Under the pieces are notes generated by a model. That model had not been told where the DNA came from. It searched no databases and saw nothing but the letters and a program-made list of their open reading frames with translations. A program made the position numbers and the translations under genes. From positions 3,224,001-3,288,000 of the forward strand of contig NC_057385.1 in assembly GCF_016906535.1 (NCBI RefSeq): a DNA stretch of 64,000 bases. The letters are read 5' to 3'. Below, in pieces: positions 9,948 through 26,200 of the stretch (position 1 is the first letter of the stretch; each line of letters begins with the position of its first letter). This DNA is from Rhizoctonia solani (Eukaryota > Basidiomycota > Agaricomycetes > Cantharellales > Ceratobasidiaceae).

Positions 9948-11967
9948 AACAGTCTTGATATTGAATCATAAGGCGCTCATGCTTATCACTCTTTTCTGCT
10001 TGGCTGCCGATTCGCATGGGTTAATCCCTGAACATGTATAGAACCTGCTTTAGCTTGCTCTCCGATCCGACTCCAGTTCATCCAACGACGAATCGTCATG
10101 GTGTGTTGTTTGGAGTTAACTGCTGGACCATTTTTGTACCCAAGTATGCTTGTCTGATATCACCGTCCATCAACTTGATTATGCTCCTGAAAGAGGCATT
10201 ATACTAAGAACTTCCGAAACCTGACTGGAAGGTCCGTTCACAAGCATGAAGTTATTGTAGAACAAGACCAAGCTCGACACTGTGGACAAACCGGAAACAC
10301 AGATTACTTCTGGGATACCTGCGTCAGAATATATTCCTGGAGACAGCCGTCTTGGGTGGTGTCTCAGACTGGCGAAGATTGACCTGGCATTAATGTGATC
10401 CTATGGCATCAACTCCAACCGTCTGGAGGAGGCGTTTGTGTTCAAGACTGTTAGATAGGTTGTACAACTTCCTTTATTGGTGGAGTTTGGGGCTGCGCCT
10501 TTAAGGCTGATCGAGGCCGATGGTTCTCCTGACTTGAAAAGCCCAGCTTGGAGCTTCTTGGCCTAGATACTAGGAAATGGGCATAACGATGTCTGCAAAA
10601 ACTTCCACGCTTCTTTGTATCGTACGCTCAGCAAAAGTCGGCCATTGTCGTTGCTAAAGCAGAACCGTGGTGGTCTTTTGCTGTTGTGAAGCGAGGCTGT
10701 ATGATATCGCATGGTCCGATGGATTTACACTTGGACACAAGGCTCGCGACCAAGTTCTTCTTGCACTAGTTCGGGCGACTGCAAGATCTCTAGGAGACCC
10801 TCAAAGCGCCGAGTTATTAAACCAATCATGATTAGCACATTCCCATACAGGACGACCAGGGAGATTTACCATCAAACGCTGTTGTTTAGATCCAATTTTT
10901 TTTTTTTGTTCTTTTGCCAAACGTAGTTTAGCCGAGACGAAAGTCGGTTCGTTTGATAGTCATTTTATGCGTTTGTTTCAGCGTGTCAACTCAAGTGTGC
11001 AACACCATCAAGATACCTTGAGCGCGCCTTGCTCGGGGCCAGTTAATTTAATCTAGTATCCTATTCTCGAACGTAGGGCCAGAGGGCTGCACCACGTATA
11101 TCTGTCTTGGTACGCCTTGTAGCCGGACCAGCTTGCGCCAATAATGTGCGTGTTGGAAGAAAGGCAGCCTATGTTGCCTATACTCTGTTGTCAGTAGACC
11201 GAAACTAAAACACATAGTTTGACCTGTAAACCTGAGCTGAAAATCAGAGAACGTAGCACATCGCTTATCTTGCCTACCACACGACATAAATCTATATTTT
11301 CTTGTAGCCACTCTCCTTCTGTACCTCCAGCCCGCCGCTGGATGGTGGCTTCTAGCCATAGCTTGACCACTCATGGTTTTGATAACATGAGCGCAATATA
11401 GCCATATGTACAATGTAAAATAGTAACCAATAATGATAGTATCCAGCTATTCGTAACTCAGCCTCTCTGAGTATGCTGAAGAGGTGTTTCGACGCCACCC
11501 GTACGGTAGTCTGCAAGTCATGTGCCCCCCCCCCCGGAGCACCGTGAACCCAAAAGGTGCGGATAATCCGCACCTTGGGGGAACACAGTGGAGTAGGATA
11601 TACCCCTGATATTGACTTGGTGTCGAATCTCTTCAAAAGTAAGTATGTATGCCCAGAAGTGTCTAGTGGCTCATAGTCGATGTGCCGGCATACTCGTTGC
11701 CGTTGAAGTGGGGAGAGTTTAGCTTAGGCGCGTGATGGGTTTCAGATACCGACGTACGGAGTGGCTGCGGTCGGTTGACTCGTACGTATGTAGGCGCTAT
11801 TTTTGACTGAAACTATTCACCAATGGCAAAACAGTCAAGCGGGCACCGCTGTATGCGTGCGCATCATTAGGAATCTCGCCCAGAGCGCATGTAGCATGTT
11901 CGTCAAGGAAGATGGGGACCCTGTCGATCGCCCCTCCGATAATGCGATCAAGCGGCTAACTAATAGT

Positions 11968-12072
11968 TGCAGAAGTAACTGCTCGTGAAAAAATCGAACC
12001 GTGTGCCTTAACGTCGAGGTACGACCAACTGGATGGTATCATTATTGGTTACTATTTTATATGGTATGCGAA
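11968..12072 (+). repeat. Dispersed repeat, copy upstream of PEX6
   Basis: Aligns with about 17118-17232 downstream of PEX6 in the same orientation: shared blocks include GAAGTAACTGC / GAAGCAACTGC, CGAGGTAC, and TGGATGGTATCATTATTGGTTA / TGGGTGGTATAATTATTAGTTA. The second part also occurs inverted at about 11415-11450. Probably remnants of a small transposable element family. Confidence 0.5.
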
Positions 12073-12505
12073 GAAGAAATTTAAGCTTATATGCGATGGT
12101 CATCAGTTAAATTCCATCAAATATATGGTAATTGTAGTTCTTGAATTTATTACTACTCAGCGCCATTCGGTTCGAATTGTATTTTGCTCTAACGGAGCCA
12201 TCTTACAGCGCCAACTCCCAACAATGATATGAGGACAGATGGATGCATTTATATCCTTCCTGGCACGTTTAGCTTAGGCACGTGACACTGGAAATTCCAC
12301 ATCTGCAGAATTAGACTGGTATAAATCATTATAATAACTGACTATAGGCTTCTCTCTGGGACTTGCCTCTAGGTAGCCTTCACTATTAGTATCTGATTAG
12401 TTCATCTATCGCAAGCTTCAGGCATATAGGGTCGATTTGATTATCCACAGACCTCTGTGAATTCTTCAAATCGGCTCTCTTTGTGTTCGGGCCGGCTCGA
12501 CCACC

Positions 12506-16323
<3,818 letters not shown>

Positions 16324-17609
16324 GTCTTCCCGGGTATTGGTACATAGCACTACCTAGCGCTCTCGAGTCCCGGTGCGTGGTCGAGTGAATACTATAAGGT
16401 ATAGCCTATGTTTCATGACTCTCCTACTCTCGAGCCCTGGCTTGTACAACAACTAGCTGCCATAATTCAGAGTTGGTAACGCAGATGTCACATTTCCGGT
16501 ATTATCTATTACTCAAGAGCCCTCGAATGGCATGTTGTAGAATAGAATTTATATCCAATGTAGACATTGGTTTGTGCCAGTATGAGTTAACCCGGGTCGA
16601 CTATGCGCTCTGTCTGTGTTTGGAACCCATCATGTCCCTAAGCTAAACTCTCCACTTCGTCATCACTACAATGACAATGGCAACGAGTATACCAACACAA
16701 ATGCGAACTGCTAGATACCTCTTGGCATACGCACTCACCTTCGAAGGGATCCGACACTGGGCCCAGATCAAGGCCATATCCTACGCTAAGGAGCCTTATG
16801 ACTTGCGACCACCGCATAGATGGGGTCGAGACACCTCTTCAACATACTCAGGTACCGCGGTCTCGATCAACGGAGAGGCGGGAATGATGTTCACGCTCTG
16901 ACATCCGAACCAAAAGCTCGGTGACATACCTCGGAGGCTGGTGAGGCGCTGCAACCGCATACTTGGAGGCCCTCCCCCGGCTAGTGTCTCGGACCAGAAG
17001 AATGATCAAGCTCAAGTATACGATGCCGGCTGTGGATGGGGAAGGGGTAGAAGAGATAATCATAAAGAGTACAGCTAATTAGCAAGCCTGTAGAGCGCCT
17101 AGGGAGTAAGGCTACTCGTTGACTGGATGCTGGAGAAGCAACTGCCCGTGGGAGAAATGAACTCCTGTACCTTTCCGAGGTACCAATAGCTGGGTGGTAT
17201 AATTATTAGTTATTGTTCTGGATATAGTATGGATGGGTGCGGCATCAAGCTACATGGGATAACCACGGGCTCTATTGCACTTATGGTATTGAAAGTTTCC
17301 ATTGGTATGACGATGCTTTCTCTGCAAAAACCAAAGGTGTCATAAAACAAGGGAGAAAGATCATGGTGTCATGGCATATTATGATCCCTCATCACACCAT
17401 GACACTATGATATCCCCCTCCCCCTATTACATTACACCTAGTTATTGCTAATGACACTTTTAGTTTTTTTGCTGAGTTGTATCAAAGTTTTTGAAGAGAC
17501 AGTGATCGAAGAAGAGTCAAAGGGAAGCTATGCACTGCTCTGAGTTATAATAAGTTAAAATAGCTCCCTCAGTAGATTTTCTGTATGCTACATATCGACC
17601 GCTGATGTA
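16324..17609. other. Intergenic interval with repeat remnants
   Basis: No supported gene. An open frame at 16671-16901 (starting MTMATSIPTQMRTARYLL) has no recognisable domain and I regard it as doubtful. CCTAAGCTAAACTCTCCACTT at 16637-16657 is an inverted, near-exact copy of a word at about 11707-11727. 17118-17232 is the second copy of the repeat seen upstream of PEX6. An imperfect hairpin, ATCATGGTGTCATGG against CCATGACACTATGAT, lies at 17360-17374 and 17398-17412. Confidence 0.45.
17118..17232 (+). repeat. Dispersed repeat, copy downstream of PEX6
   Basis: Partner of the copy at 11968-12072, about 65-70% similar by eye over ~105 bp, in the same orientation. The two copies flank PEX6. 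Confidence 0.5.
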
Positions 17610-17735
17610 CTCTGCAAAATCCATCGGAGCTCGCGAGCCCGAAATGCTCGAGAAGCATAAACGAGCTTAAAATGAGCGTCTCGCTTAAGCTTCCCGAGTA
17701 TTTCGGGCTCACGAACTCCGGCGGATTTTGCAGAG
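17610..17735. repeat. Foldback (MITE-like) element upstream of the Spp1-like gene
   Basis: Two 47 nt arms, 17610-17656 and 17689-17735, are inverted copies of each other with about 41 of 47 matching. Both end in CTCTGCAAAATCC at the outside. The 32 nt loop is partly self-complementary. There is no coding capacity. The element ends ~190 bp before the ATG of the next gene, so it sits in that gene's promoter or 5' UTR. Confidence 0.7.
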
Positions 17736-17923
17736 TGTAGGCTGTACCCGTATAAAAAAACTGAGTTTGCCAAGTATGTATCGTAACGGTGTCTATTGCC
17801 AATTTCCTAGCCACAACTTCACCCACCTCCGCTCAACGATCACTATTGGTCTTTGATTTTGTCTCAAGTAATATTGGCAACCTAACTAAACCCAAACCCA
17901 GGCAAAAAATAATAAATTCGAAA

Positions 17924-20011
17924 ATGGATAGCGACCATGGAGATGATATTCTAGAAACAATTATGGGAGACGCGTCTGTTGAACTCGATTCCACCAAACA
18001 CCAGCCTACGGGAAATACTGGGAGCTACGAAGACGTCGCTCGTGAACTCGAAGAAGACATGTTTGAGGAGGACTTCAGGCCGGAAGGAGGTGGTGATACA
18101 ACACAAGACGAAGATGATCCAGCAACGTGGTTATGGAACCAATACGCAGGTAGCGAGACGGCGAGCCAAATCGACATGAAGAGTGAATACGAAGATGAAG
18201 GCATGGATGTAGATTCAATGGAAATTGTTAACGAACAAATCCACCAGGTCGAACAAAAGCACCTAAAGACGCTTCAAAGGAGAAAGTCAAGTATACCTCG
18301 AGTGGGCGGTTACTAGTCCCGTCCTCCAAGTCGAGGGAAGCTAAAGCTTTAGCCGGAACTATGGAAGCAGTGTGGGAAGAACTAGAGGCAGAGGCAGAGA
18401 AGAAACCAGCGGCGTCAAGAGTGAGTTTCCCTAGGAGCACTTTCACTTTCACAAGTTCATACATGGTAGAGCAAGAACAGATCAGCACCCAAGACATCTG
18501 CTTCGAACAGTACAGGGGGGACACCCCAACCTCGTCCTTCGAGTGGCACCGCCAGTAACACGGGCTCAAAGTCAGGCGCATCCAAATCCAAGGCAACGGA
18601 GTGGGGGTAAACAAATCCGCCGCTTCTGCATTGGCCGCCGCGACAAAAACTGCGAGTACTAGCAAGACCAAGAAAAAGAATGAATTGGCTAAAAAATCAA
18701 AGATAAGGAGGCAAGATCACGTTCCGAGTCCAGGCAAGTCGAAACACCTGCACCAGAAGTCAATTTTCTGCCCAAGGTTTCAGTTTCCGAGCCTCAGAGG
18801 AACTAGAGGAGGATACCCGGCTGTACTGTGTGTGCAAAACCAGGTACGACGAAAACAAGGTCATGATTGCGTGCGATAGGTGAGTACAAAACTACGGCCA
18901 GATAGATGCATCTTACGATGTATATACAGATGTGATGACTGGTACCACCCGAACTGCGTAAATCTGGCAGAATTCGATGTTGATCTTATAGATCAATTTG
19001 TATGTCCATTATGTGTTGCAAGTACGTGGCTCATATTCTATCATTACTCATTTCTGAGACTTTTTGTCCAGAGCATAATATTCACACAACCTATAAAAGC
19101 CGGTGCGCAGTTAAAGGATGTAACCGACCTGCACGTGCTCCCACTTCGAAATACTGCTCCGATATCTGTGGTATCAAGGCTGCTACCGCTCGGCTCCAAA
19201 CGCTAAGAGCACGGGGCGTCGACTTAGATCAACTGTGGTATGCAGCAAAAGACGCGCGACCACCCGACGGAGCCGTATATGTTCATATACCAGGTCCTAC
19301 GCCTCATCCACCTCCGGCCGGTATTAACCACATAGGCTCGGGGGCAACCAAAGTCTTAGATGGACGCCAAAAAGTGGATTTAGACAGACTGGCAAAGTTG
19401 GTCGAGGAGTCTGGACAACTCAAATCCCGCAGAGCCGCTCTCGAATTAGACCTCAGACATCTCAAAGCAAGGTTGCGACTTCTCAACTGCGCGGGCAAAG
19501 GAACGAGAAGGTGGGAGGCGAGAAGTGTGGATTCGATGCGCGGATCGTGATGGAAGATGAGGATTGGGCTACGTGGCTCAATGATACTGGCCAATGGGCG
19601 CTGGAAGAGGGCGAGGGCGACGAGGCCAAAGCCAAACTATTTGCTATTTATGAAAAAAATGAAGGGTCATTTTGCACAGGAAAGAAACGGTGTGATAGGC
19701 ACCAAGGGTAAATACAGCCATTTATGAACCTTGTTGATGCTAATTTAGATGCATGTAGCTGGCAAAACCTCAAATTTGCGGATTCTCCGCGGAATGCGAC
19801 TCCAAGGTGGGCTTATATTCTGTCTTTAGTATTCTAGTTGATTTTACCCCGAAACTCTTAGCAATTGAAGCTTGAAGACGTTATCCTCAAACACCAAGAG
19901 GTTCAACGGAAGATTACTGAGTTGCGCAAAGACATGGTTTCAATGGCACGGCCACCCTCGGAACGTGCCGCGCTTCCTCCACTTCTCGAAGGTACCTCGG
20001 CTTTTGACTAG
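17924..20011 (+). CDS. PHD-finger protein, COMPASS subunit Spp1/Cfp1-like
   Basis: Spp1 (Cfp1 in animals) is the H3K4me3-reading subunit of the Set1 methyltransferase complex. The PHD finger is split by introns: LYCVCKTRYDENKVMIACD, then CDDWYHPNCVNL, then FVCPLC. After it comes a Cys-rich module typical of this family (CAVKGCNRPARAPTSKYCSDICG), and a leucine-rich helical segment near 19380-19500. The frame ends at TAG 20009-20011 after EERAALPPLLEG-type sequence (actual: SERAALPPLLEG). The N-terminal ~130 residues are acidic, the middle Ser/Lys-rich. The start is the ATG at 17924; a longer start at 17789 is possible. Two homopolymers (AAA 18283-18285, GGGGG 18603-18607) need one more base for a continuous product. 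The exon structure between 18.4 and 18.8 kb is uncertain. Confidence 0.75.
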
Positions 20012-20520
20012 GCATGGATTATGCTTGCAACAGCATGTAATTATATATCTTCTATTTCGGTATATTTATATCTCCGTTAGCCATCTCCACCGTAGATGCC
20101 GGAGATTCTAGTGACATGTAATGCCAAATCCATGCACCGCTTGGCCCCGTCTAACTACCCCAGAAAACCACTATCCGGACACCTGTCGTAAACCCCATAG
20201 TTTCATTTACCTTGAGGCTGTGGACAATCCACGATACACTTGCAAATCATGTAGTCTAGGGACGACAAGGTTGGAATCTAGTCCTCTGATTTCAACTCGG
20301 TTAAATGCCTCGTAATTCAAACAAAACCCGTGGTCGTATCGACTATCACAGAGATGCCCTTTATCATGGTTAATTAACATGTTAGCTCAAACTGCAAGTC
20401 ATAAATTATAGGCTCCAAGGGGCGGGATCTCAGAAACCTGGACTAAAGGGCTGGGCGATTGAATATCACGTGCTTACCCCGGACCTGGACGCGTTCGCAC
20501 TTGCCGATCACCGCGCTGAC
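20012..20520. promoter_or_regulatory. Intergenic region with CACGTG box ahead of the DUF4211 gene
   Basis: No gene seen. A CACGTG hexamer (TATCACGTGC) lies at 20467-20472, ~50 bp before the ATG at 20521. This resembles similarly placed boxes before other genes of the window. A function as a bHLH-type factor site is inferred only. Confidence 0.35.
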
Positions 20521-22804
20521 ATGCCACCTAAAGCCTTGCCAGGCAGCTCGAGTCCTATCATCATACTCACCGACACTGATTCGGATGAACCCAAATCTAC
20601 TGTAAAGAGCACTACGGCCATCATAACTAGAGGCGCTAAACGCGAGCTACACAAAGGCCGGCAGACAACATTGGCTGATTTTGCCAAGTCAAGTGAGAAG
20701 ATTAAGCCTGGCTCCACGCCCAAGTCTCGTTCTGGCACCGTAAATACAGAGACGCGTACTTCTGCTAAGCCGGGACCCAGTTCTTCGCCCATCCGACGAC
20801 GAACCCAGTTGTCACCACCTATTAAATCCTCAAAGTTTAGCGTCAAAAAGTCACACTCGTCACCTGTCAGGCTAAATCTGACGAGGATGACGAAGATGTA
20901 CTGGCGCCTACGGATGCAAGTGCTTCAAGCGATGGGAACATTGGCGCCGTCCGGTTTGAAGGAAATGGGCGGCTCCGAAGGAAGTTGCCGTGGACTGTGA
21001 TGAGTGATGAAGATGAAGACGAAGAGACAGGCTCCGGAAAACCGAGCTCGTCGTCCAACGTCAAACTACGCGTCGAAGATGAAGCGAGGATGAAGACGAA
21101 GATGTGGCGCCCAGACGTGTGGTCAAACGAAAGACTGTGGCTGTTTCGGCGAGCGATTCAGAGGAAGAGGAGGTCATGGCGCCGAAGAGACGACTGATCC
21201 GTAGGCGGCCCGTGGGACAGGACAACTTGTCTAGTCAAGAAGACGACGACGACGATCCTATGGACGGATTAGACGATCAAGGTATGTTTAGTTGAATGCA
21301 TGGTATTCCGGTTTATTTTAAAGAACCTATTTATAGCTGTACTGGATTCTCGGCTACGAGACGCACCTGCACGGAATAATAAGAAGATGGAATTGAGGAG
21401 AATCTAGCCAGGCTGAAACGTACGTTAATCGGATTTTTTGGTGTATCCTGGATCAGATTTCTCAAATTATGCAAAGGCCGGAAATTGAGACACGACACGC
21501 CACCGGCCGAACATTCGCCCGGTGAAGGAGAAGATGAAGATGAGGCTGTAATTAGACCACGTGGACGGAGGCTGTATAAACTTATCCCTGGAGCAAGGCC
21601 AAGCCAACCAACGTTGCAGGAATGGGTAGACGGGACAGTAGATGATGAGCCAGAGATTGCGGCTTCCAGTCACCGAGCCCGACCAACGATGAGGACGAAA
21701 GCGAACAAGGGTCGGGATCGTCAGATAATGACAGTTGGATCGAGGACGACACGAACAATGGGGCCCCGCCGGCCATTTTACCCGAGGGATATTCGATGCT
21801 CGGGCACCAGTCGCTTGCCCACCACTTCAAGGTGGTTATGCAATTATTTGTACATTTAGCGTGTCTGAAAGCCAAGCAACGGCGGGAATTCAGAGAATGT
21901 GAACAAAACGGTAAGGTTTATACGTTCCATCATCTGGTGCCTGGATTACTTATTTCACCTGAGCGTCTTGCTAGATCAGTATTTTGGCTTATCATTGCGA
22001 GCGCTAAGGAGGAAAATGGACGGACTAAGGGATAGCTTGGTTACATCCTCGATTTGGACAAGTGGTTTCAAAAAGGCCCTAAATACGTGAGTCAGTGAAC
22101 AAGCTACTGTCAAAATTATCTATTCACAGGCACGATCTAGGCATCCTGAACTGGATATCGTCCATCTGAAATTCGCCGTGTCGGGGTGCGGCGCATGTCG
22201 TATCAGTACGCGGCTGTCAACATTCAAGGGATCCTTGGCTGGTGATGATTACAATCGTGATACTTTTGAGGTGAGTGCGCCGCGTTTGCACGGGTGTTTA
22301 TATGCGGGAATGATCATGGCTTGCTGGCAGCCCATACAGAGCCGTTCAGAAAGTGTGGACTCGGATGACTCCGACAATGAAGAATCCAATTTGAGGTTCG
22401 ACCTTGGTCGGTTTTGTCGTGCTCGTGTAAAGTGTTACCACGATTTTATTCATTGGGAGGTGCGCCCAACTCAAAATCCAACTCAGCGTGGGGAAATAAA
22501 TTTACAGTGTTATTGTGTTACAGTGGCAATTGTTTGAACTAGTATCAAACGAGATTGAGACTCTAAAGACGGCACACCGGCGCAAGGACCCGGCTTCATC
22601 CAGAGGCCAGCGGCCGGCCGCGAATGATCCGGACGGAATTATGAACTGGCTAGATGGACGGGGGATTGTGCAACAGGTTTGTCACAATTGGTAAAAAGTG
22701 GCTATTGGCTGACGTGGTTGCCGTAGGAATGGTCTCGGCTAGAACAGCTCATGGACAAGGCGCGTGGATTGGACTATAAGAAGGATGATGATGATGTTGA
22801 GTGA
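20521..22804 (+). CDS. DUF4211-domain nuclear protein
   Basis: The C-terminal half carries the conserved blocks I associate with the fungal DUF4211 family: PEGYSMLGHQSLAHHFKV, then HPELDIVHLKFAVSGCGACR, then FDLGRFCRARVKCYHDFIHW, whose Cys/His spacing suggests metal binding. The N-terminal half is disordered, with acidic and basic low-complexity runs and KR-rich nuclear-localisation-like patches. Two short motifs, QTTLADFA (near 20665) and QPTLQEWV (near 21607), resemble PCNA-binding (PIP) boxes. The gene ends at TGA 22802-22804 after an acidic tail. Several small introns are present, and the acidic-repeat part at 20.9-21.3 kb is hard to assign to a single frame. The family has no established biochemical function that I can state. 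Confidence 0.7.
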
Positions 22805-23214
22805 AAAAAAATGGGCCAAGAGAAAAGGAAAAGATGGGAGATAAGAGTAGGATTGACACTAGATGCTTATCTGTGGAACTTAGGGATTGGAGGATGTATG
22901 CATGTATCTAGACTTTTCCATCGAGACGATCGTAGGGCGGGGCCAGGGACTGGGTGACAAGAGTTTGAATAGACCCTGATTTAAGGGTCCGTTTGAGATA
23001 TGGTCTGGAATAGGGACCGGAGCGGTGGATCCGTGGATTGTCGGCGGTGGCATTTGTGCTTAAAGTAGTGAAACCGGCTTGGAGTTTTCAGATTCACCTT
23101 CTTCCGTCTCTCCTCTTTCCGCACTCGTCTCTAGTTGAGGCTGGTTTTCCTTGCTGTGGATTGCTCTGTTTTGCTGGTTGTTTTTGTATTGTTAATCTAT
23201 TTCGAGTAGTGGGG

Positions 23215-26200
23215 ATGAGACTCCCAAGACCAGGCCCTCTGGGTCTGGCAGCACTTGCGTTGCTTACGGGCACGCTTGGAATGCCATACAACGAGTCGCT
23301 CACCGACTACAATCTCAACATCAAACAAGGCACAACAAACGTGCTTGAATACGATTCAACCCGCCCAAACACCACCTACACGCCTTCTCCCGCCAACTGG
23401 CGAGAATATCCCATTTACACCATTTTGCTCGACAAATTTGCCGATGGAGAGCCCAGCAACAACGACTACTTCAAAACAATGTTCGAAAATGACTGGCGCG
23501 AAGTCAATCTCCGCTTTGGTGGCGATGTCCGCGGTCTCATGCGAAAACTCGATTATCTCCAAGGCATGGGCATCGGTTGCATTTTCATTGCTGGTACTCC
23601 TTTCCTCAACATGCCATGGCAGGCTGACAGTAAGTAGCACCCTTTTTATGCTTTTCATTCCATCCGATATCGGTTTTTTTCCCTGGTTACCCATTTTTCT
23701 CGCGTTTGATCGCGTTCCATTACTTATGCTCAAATATGGTAATTCATCAAACCTATGCTAACCGTTCCCGATATAGGTTACTCCCCATTGATTTTTCTAC
23801 ACTTGATCCTCACTGGGGCACAATCGACGACTGGCGTGCTCTTACCGATGCAATTCACGCGCGCGGCATGTATCTCATGCTTGACTTTACAGTCGGAACC
23901 ATGGGTGACATGATTGGATTTGCTGGCCACTTGAACACTTCTACACCTTTCTCCATCGACGAGTACGACGGCGTATGGAAGCGTCCTCGCTACGCGCCTT
24001 GGGGAATGATGAGTATCCAGACTTCAAAATTAGCAACGAGCACAACGATACCTGCAAACTGCCTACCATGTGGAACGACGGCGGTGAAATAGTCCCCATT
24101 GACCACACCGGCTGCTATGCCTCCGAGTTTGATCAGTACGGAGACATGGAAGCGTTCGGTGTCCACCCCGACTGGAATCGTCAGTTGTCCAAGTTTGCTT
24201 CCGTACAAGATCGTCTCCGTGAATGGAACGCCAATGTTCGCGCCAAGATTCAAGTGTTCTCATGTCTCACCATCAAGGCTTTGGACATTGATGCCATTCG
24301 TATCGACAAGGCCACACAGGTCACTGTGGATGCTCTGGCTGACTGGTCAGCTCATACTCGCCAGTGCGCCAAGGAGATCGGCAAGACCAACTTTTTCATC
24401 GTCGGTGAAGTTACTGGTGGTGACACTTTTGGTGCTCTTTACCTGTAAGTTGTCTCGATCGATCGCACCGTCCCATTCTGACAAGTTTCCAGCGGTCGAG
24501 GCCGTACACCTACCCAGCGTCCTACCACATTCGAGCTCGGTGCGAACCTGACCAATGCGCAAAACCAGTACTTTTTGCGAGAACAAACCCGACACTCGCT
24601 CGACTCGGTCGCTTTCCACTACTCAGTGTATCGTGCGTTGTCTCGTATTCTTGGAATGGATGGTAACCTTCAAGTCGCCTACGATACTACACCCAACTTT
24701 TTCGATGTCTGGACGACCATGGGCAAAACGAATGACTTCCTGAACGCCGAGACTGGAGAATTTGATCCCCGCCACATGTTTGGTATTTCGAACTTTGACG
24801 TTTTCCGCTGGCCGAGTCTGGTGAACGGTACTCAAAAGCAAATGCTCGGGACATTTATTAATTCGTTGCTGATGCCTGGTATTCCTCTGGTAAGCATCGT
24901 ATTAACCTAATTCGAATATTGGTCTAACGACCTGATAGCTCTACTATGGCGAAGAACAAGACTTTTATCTGTTTGACAACGGAGCGTCCAACTATCTCTT
25001 TGGTCGTCAACCCATGACCAGCAGTCAGGCATGGCAGAGACATGGATGCTACAGGCTCGGATCGGAACAATACTTCAACATGCGCCTCGAAAAGGCTCTC
25101 CTTGGTTGCGAAGATGACTGGAATTCACTTGATCACTTTGACCCTTCAGCCGGTTCTCGTCGTATGATGGCTCACTTCCATTACCTCCGCAAGCAATACC
25201 CAGTATTGACAGATGGCTTCCGTCTCTTGCAAAACGGTAATTGGACGTCGTATATTCAACTTCCTGGTTCGAACAGAACGCAGACCGAAATCGGCTGGTG
25301 GTCCGTCTCCCGTTCCCCTCTTCCTGGACTACAGGCCAACTTCAACTCCACCGTGAACGATGTCTGGATGGTCTTTACCAATATGAATGTGACCCAGACC
25401 TACTCGTACGATTGTAACAGCGCGCTCTGGGTATCTACTCCTTGGGTTGGGGGCACCAGGATTCGTAACTTGTTCTATCCATTCGAAACATACGAGCTCG
25501 AGAATTCACAATCTTCTTTCAATGGCAATGGCGCTGCTCCATGGGTCGGATGTCTTCCTACCATTACTCTTCAGCCCTATTCGTTCAAGGCGTTTGTGCC
25601 GGTTGCCAACTGGGTTCAGCCGCCTCCGATGCTCACTCGCTTCTCGCCTGGCCACGATACACGTCTGCACGCCGAGTCTGGGGATGCCAACGCCACCACT
25701 ATCAACATTGTTCTCGAATTCAACACCGAGATGACTTGCACATCAGTTACCAATGGTATATCCTTCAACATGTCGTCTACCGTTCGCGGAACCCCTACTC
25801 TCAACGCCGGTTCGGTCCAGTGCGGAGCCGTTACGAATCCAATCCAGCCTACGCTCCCTGGTGATACTCCTTCAGCATGGTCTTGGTCCGCGACCCTTAC
25901 CAACGTGCCGGATGGCATTCTCGACATTAGGGTCAACAATGTCGCCGCTGCGGATGGTCGTACCACAGGCACTTCGGATCACTTCCTTCTTCGCAAAGGA
26001 TCGTCTAAGAACGTTATGGTGTTCCCAGACGCTGATTACGATAACGATGCTTTTGGGTATGCCGATGGCTCGTACTCGTTTACTCATAGCGCCCTTGGAG
26101 CGGACATGTTCCGTTACACCTGGAACTATGGCAAGAACTGGTCGACTTGGGCAACTTACGAAGAGAAGACCACTATTCCTGGAAACCTGTTTGAGCCTAC

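Larger units (their letters stand above)
9209..12505. other. Gene-poor interval with short frames and repeat debris
   Basis: No confident gene. A short frame at 9738-9947 starts with a hydrophobic, signal-like MLATLGILQLTLGAAAPS and then stops. Between about 10030 and 10830 there are islands of protein-like sequence in shifting frames (for example ARDQVLLALVRATARSLGD near 10745-10805), suggesting a decayed gene that I cannot name. 11415-11450 and 12027-12063 are inverted copies of a ~33 bp AT-rich word. 11525-11536 is a 12-nt C run. GTTTAGCTTAGGCRCGTGA occurs at about 11716 and 12268. Confidence 0.45.

Noticed and set aside
11525..11536. C12 run as a functional G-quadruplex
   Set aside because: A single homopolymer without further G/C tracts nearby; most likely simple slippage.
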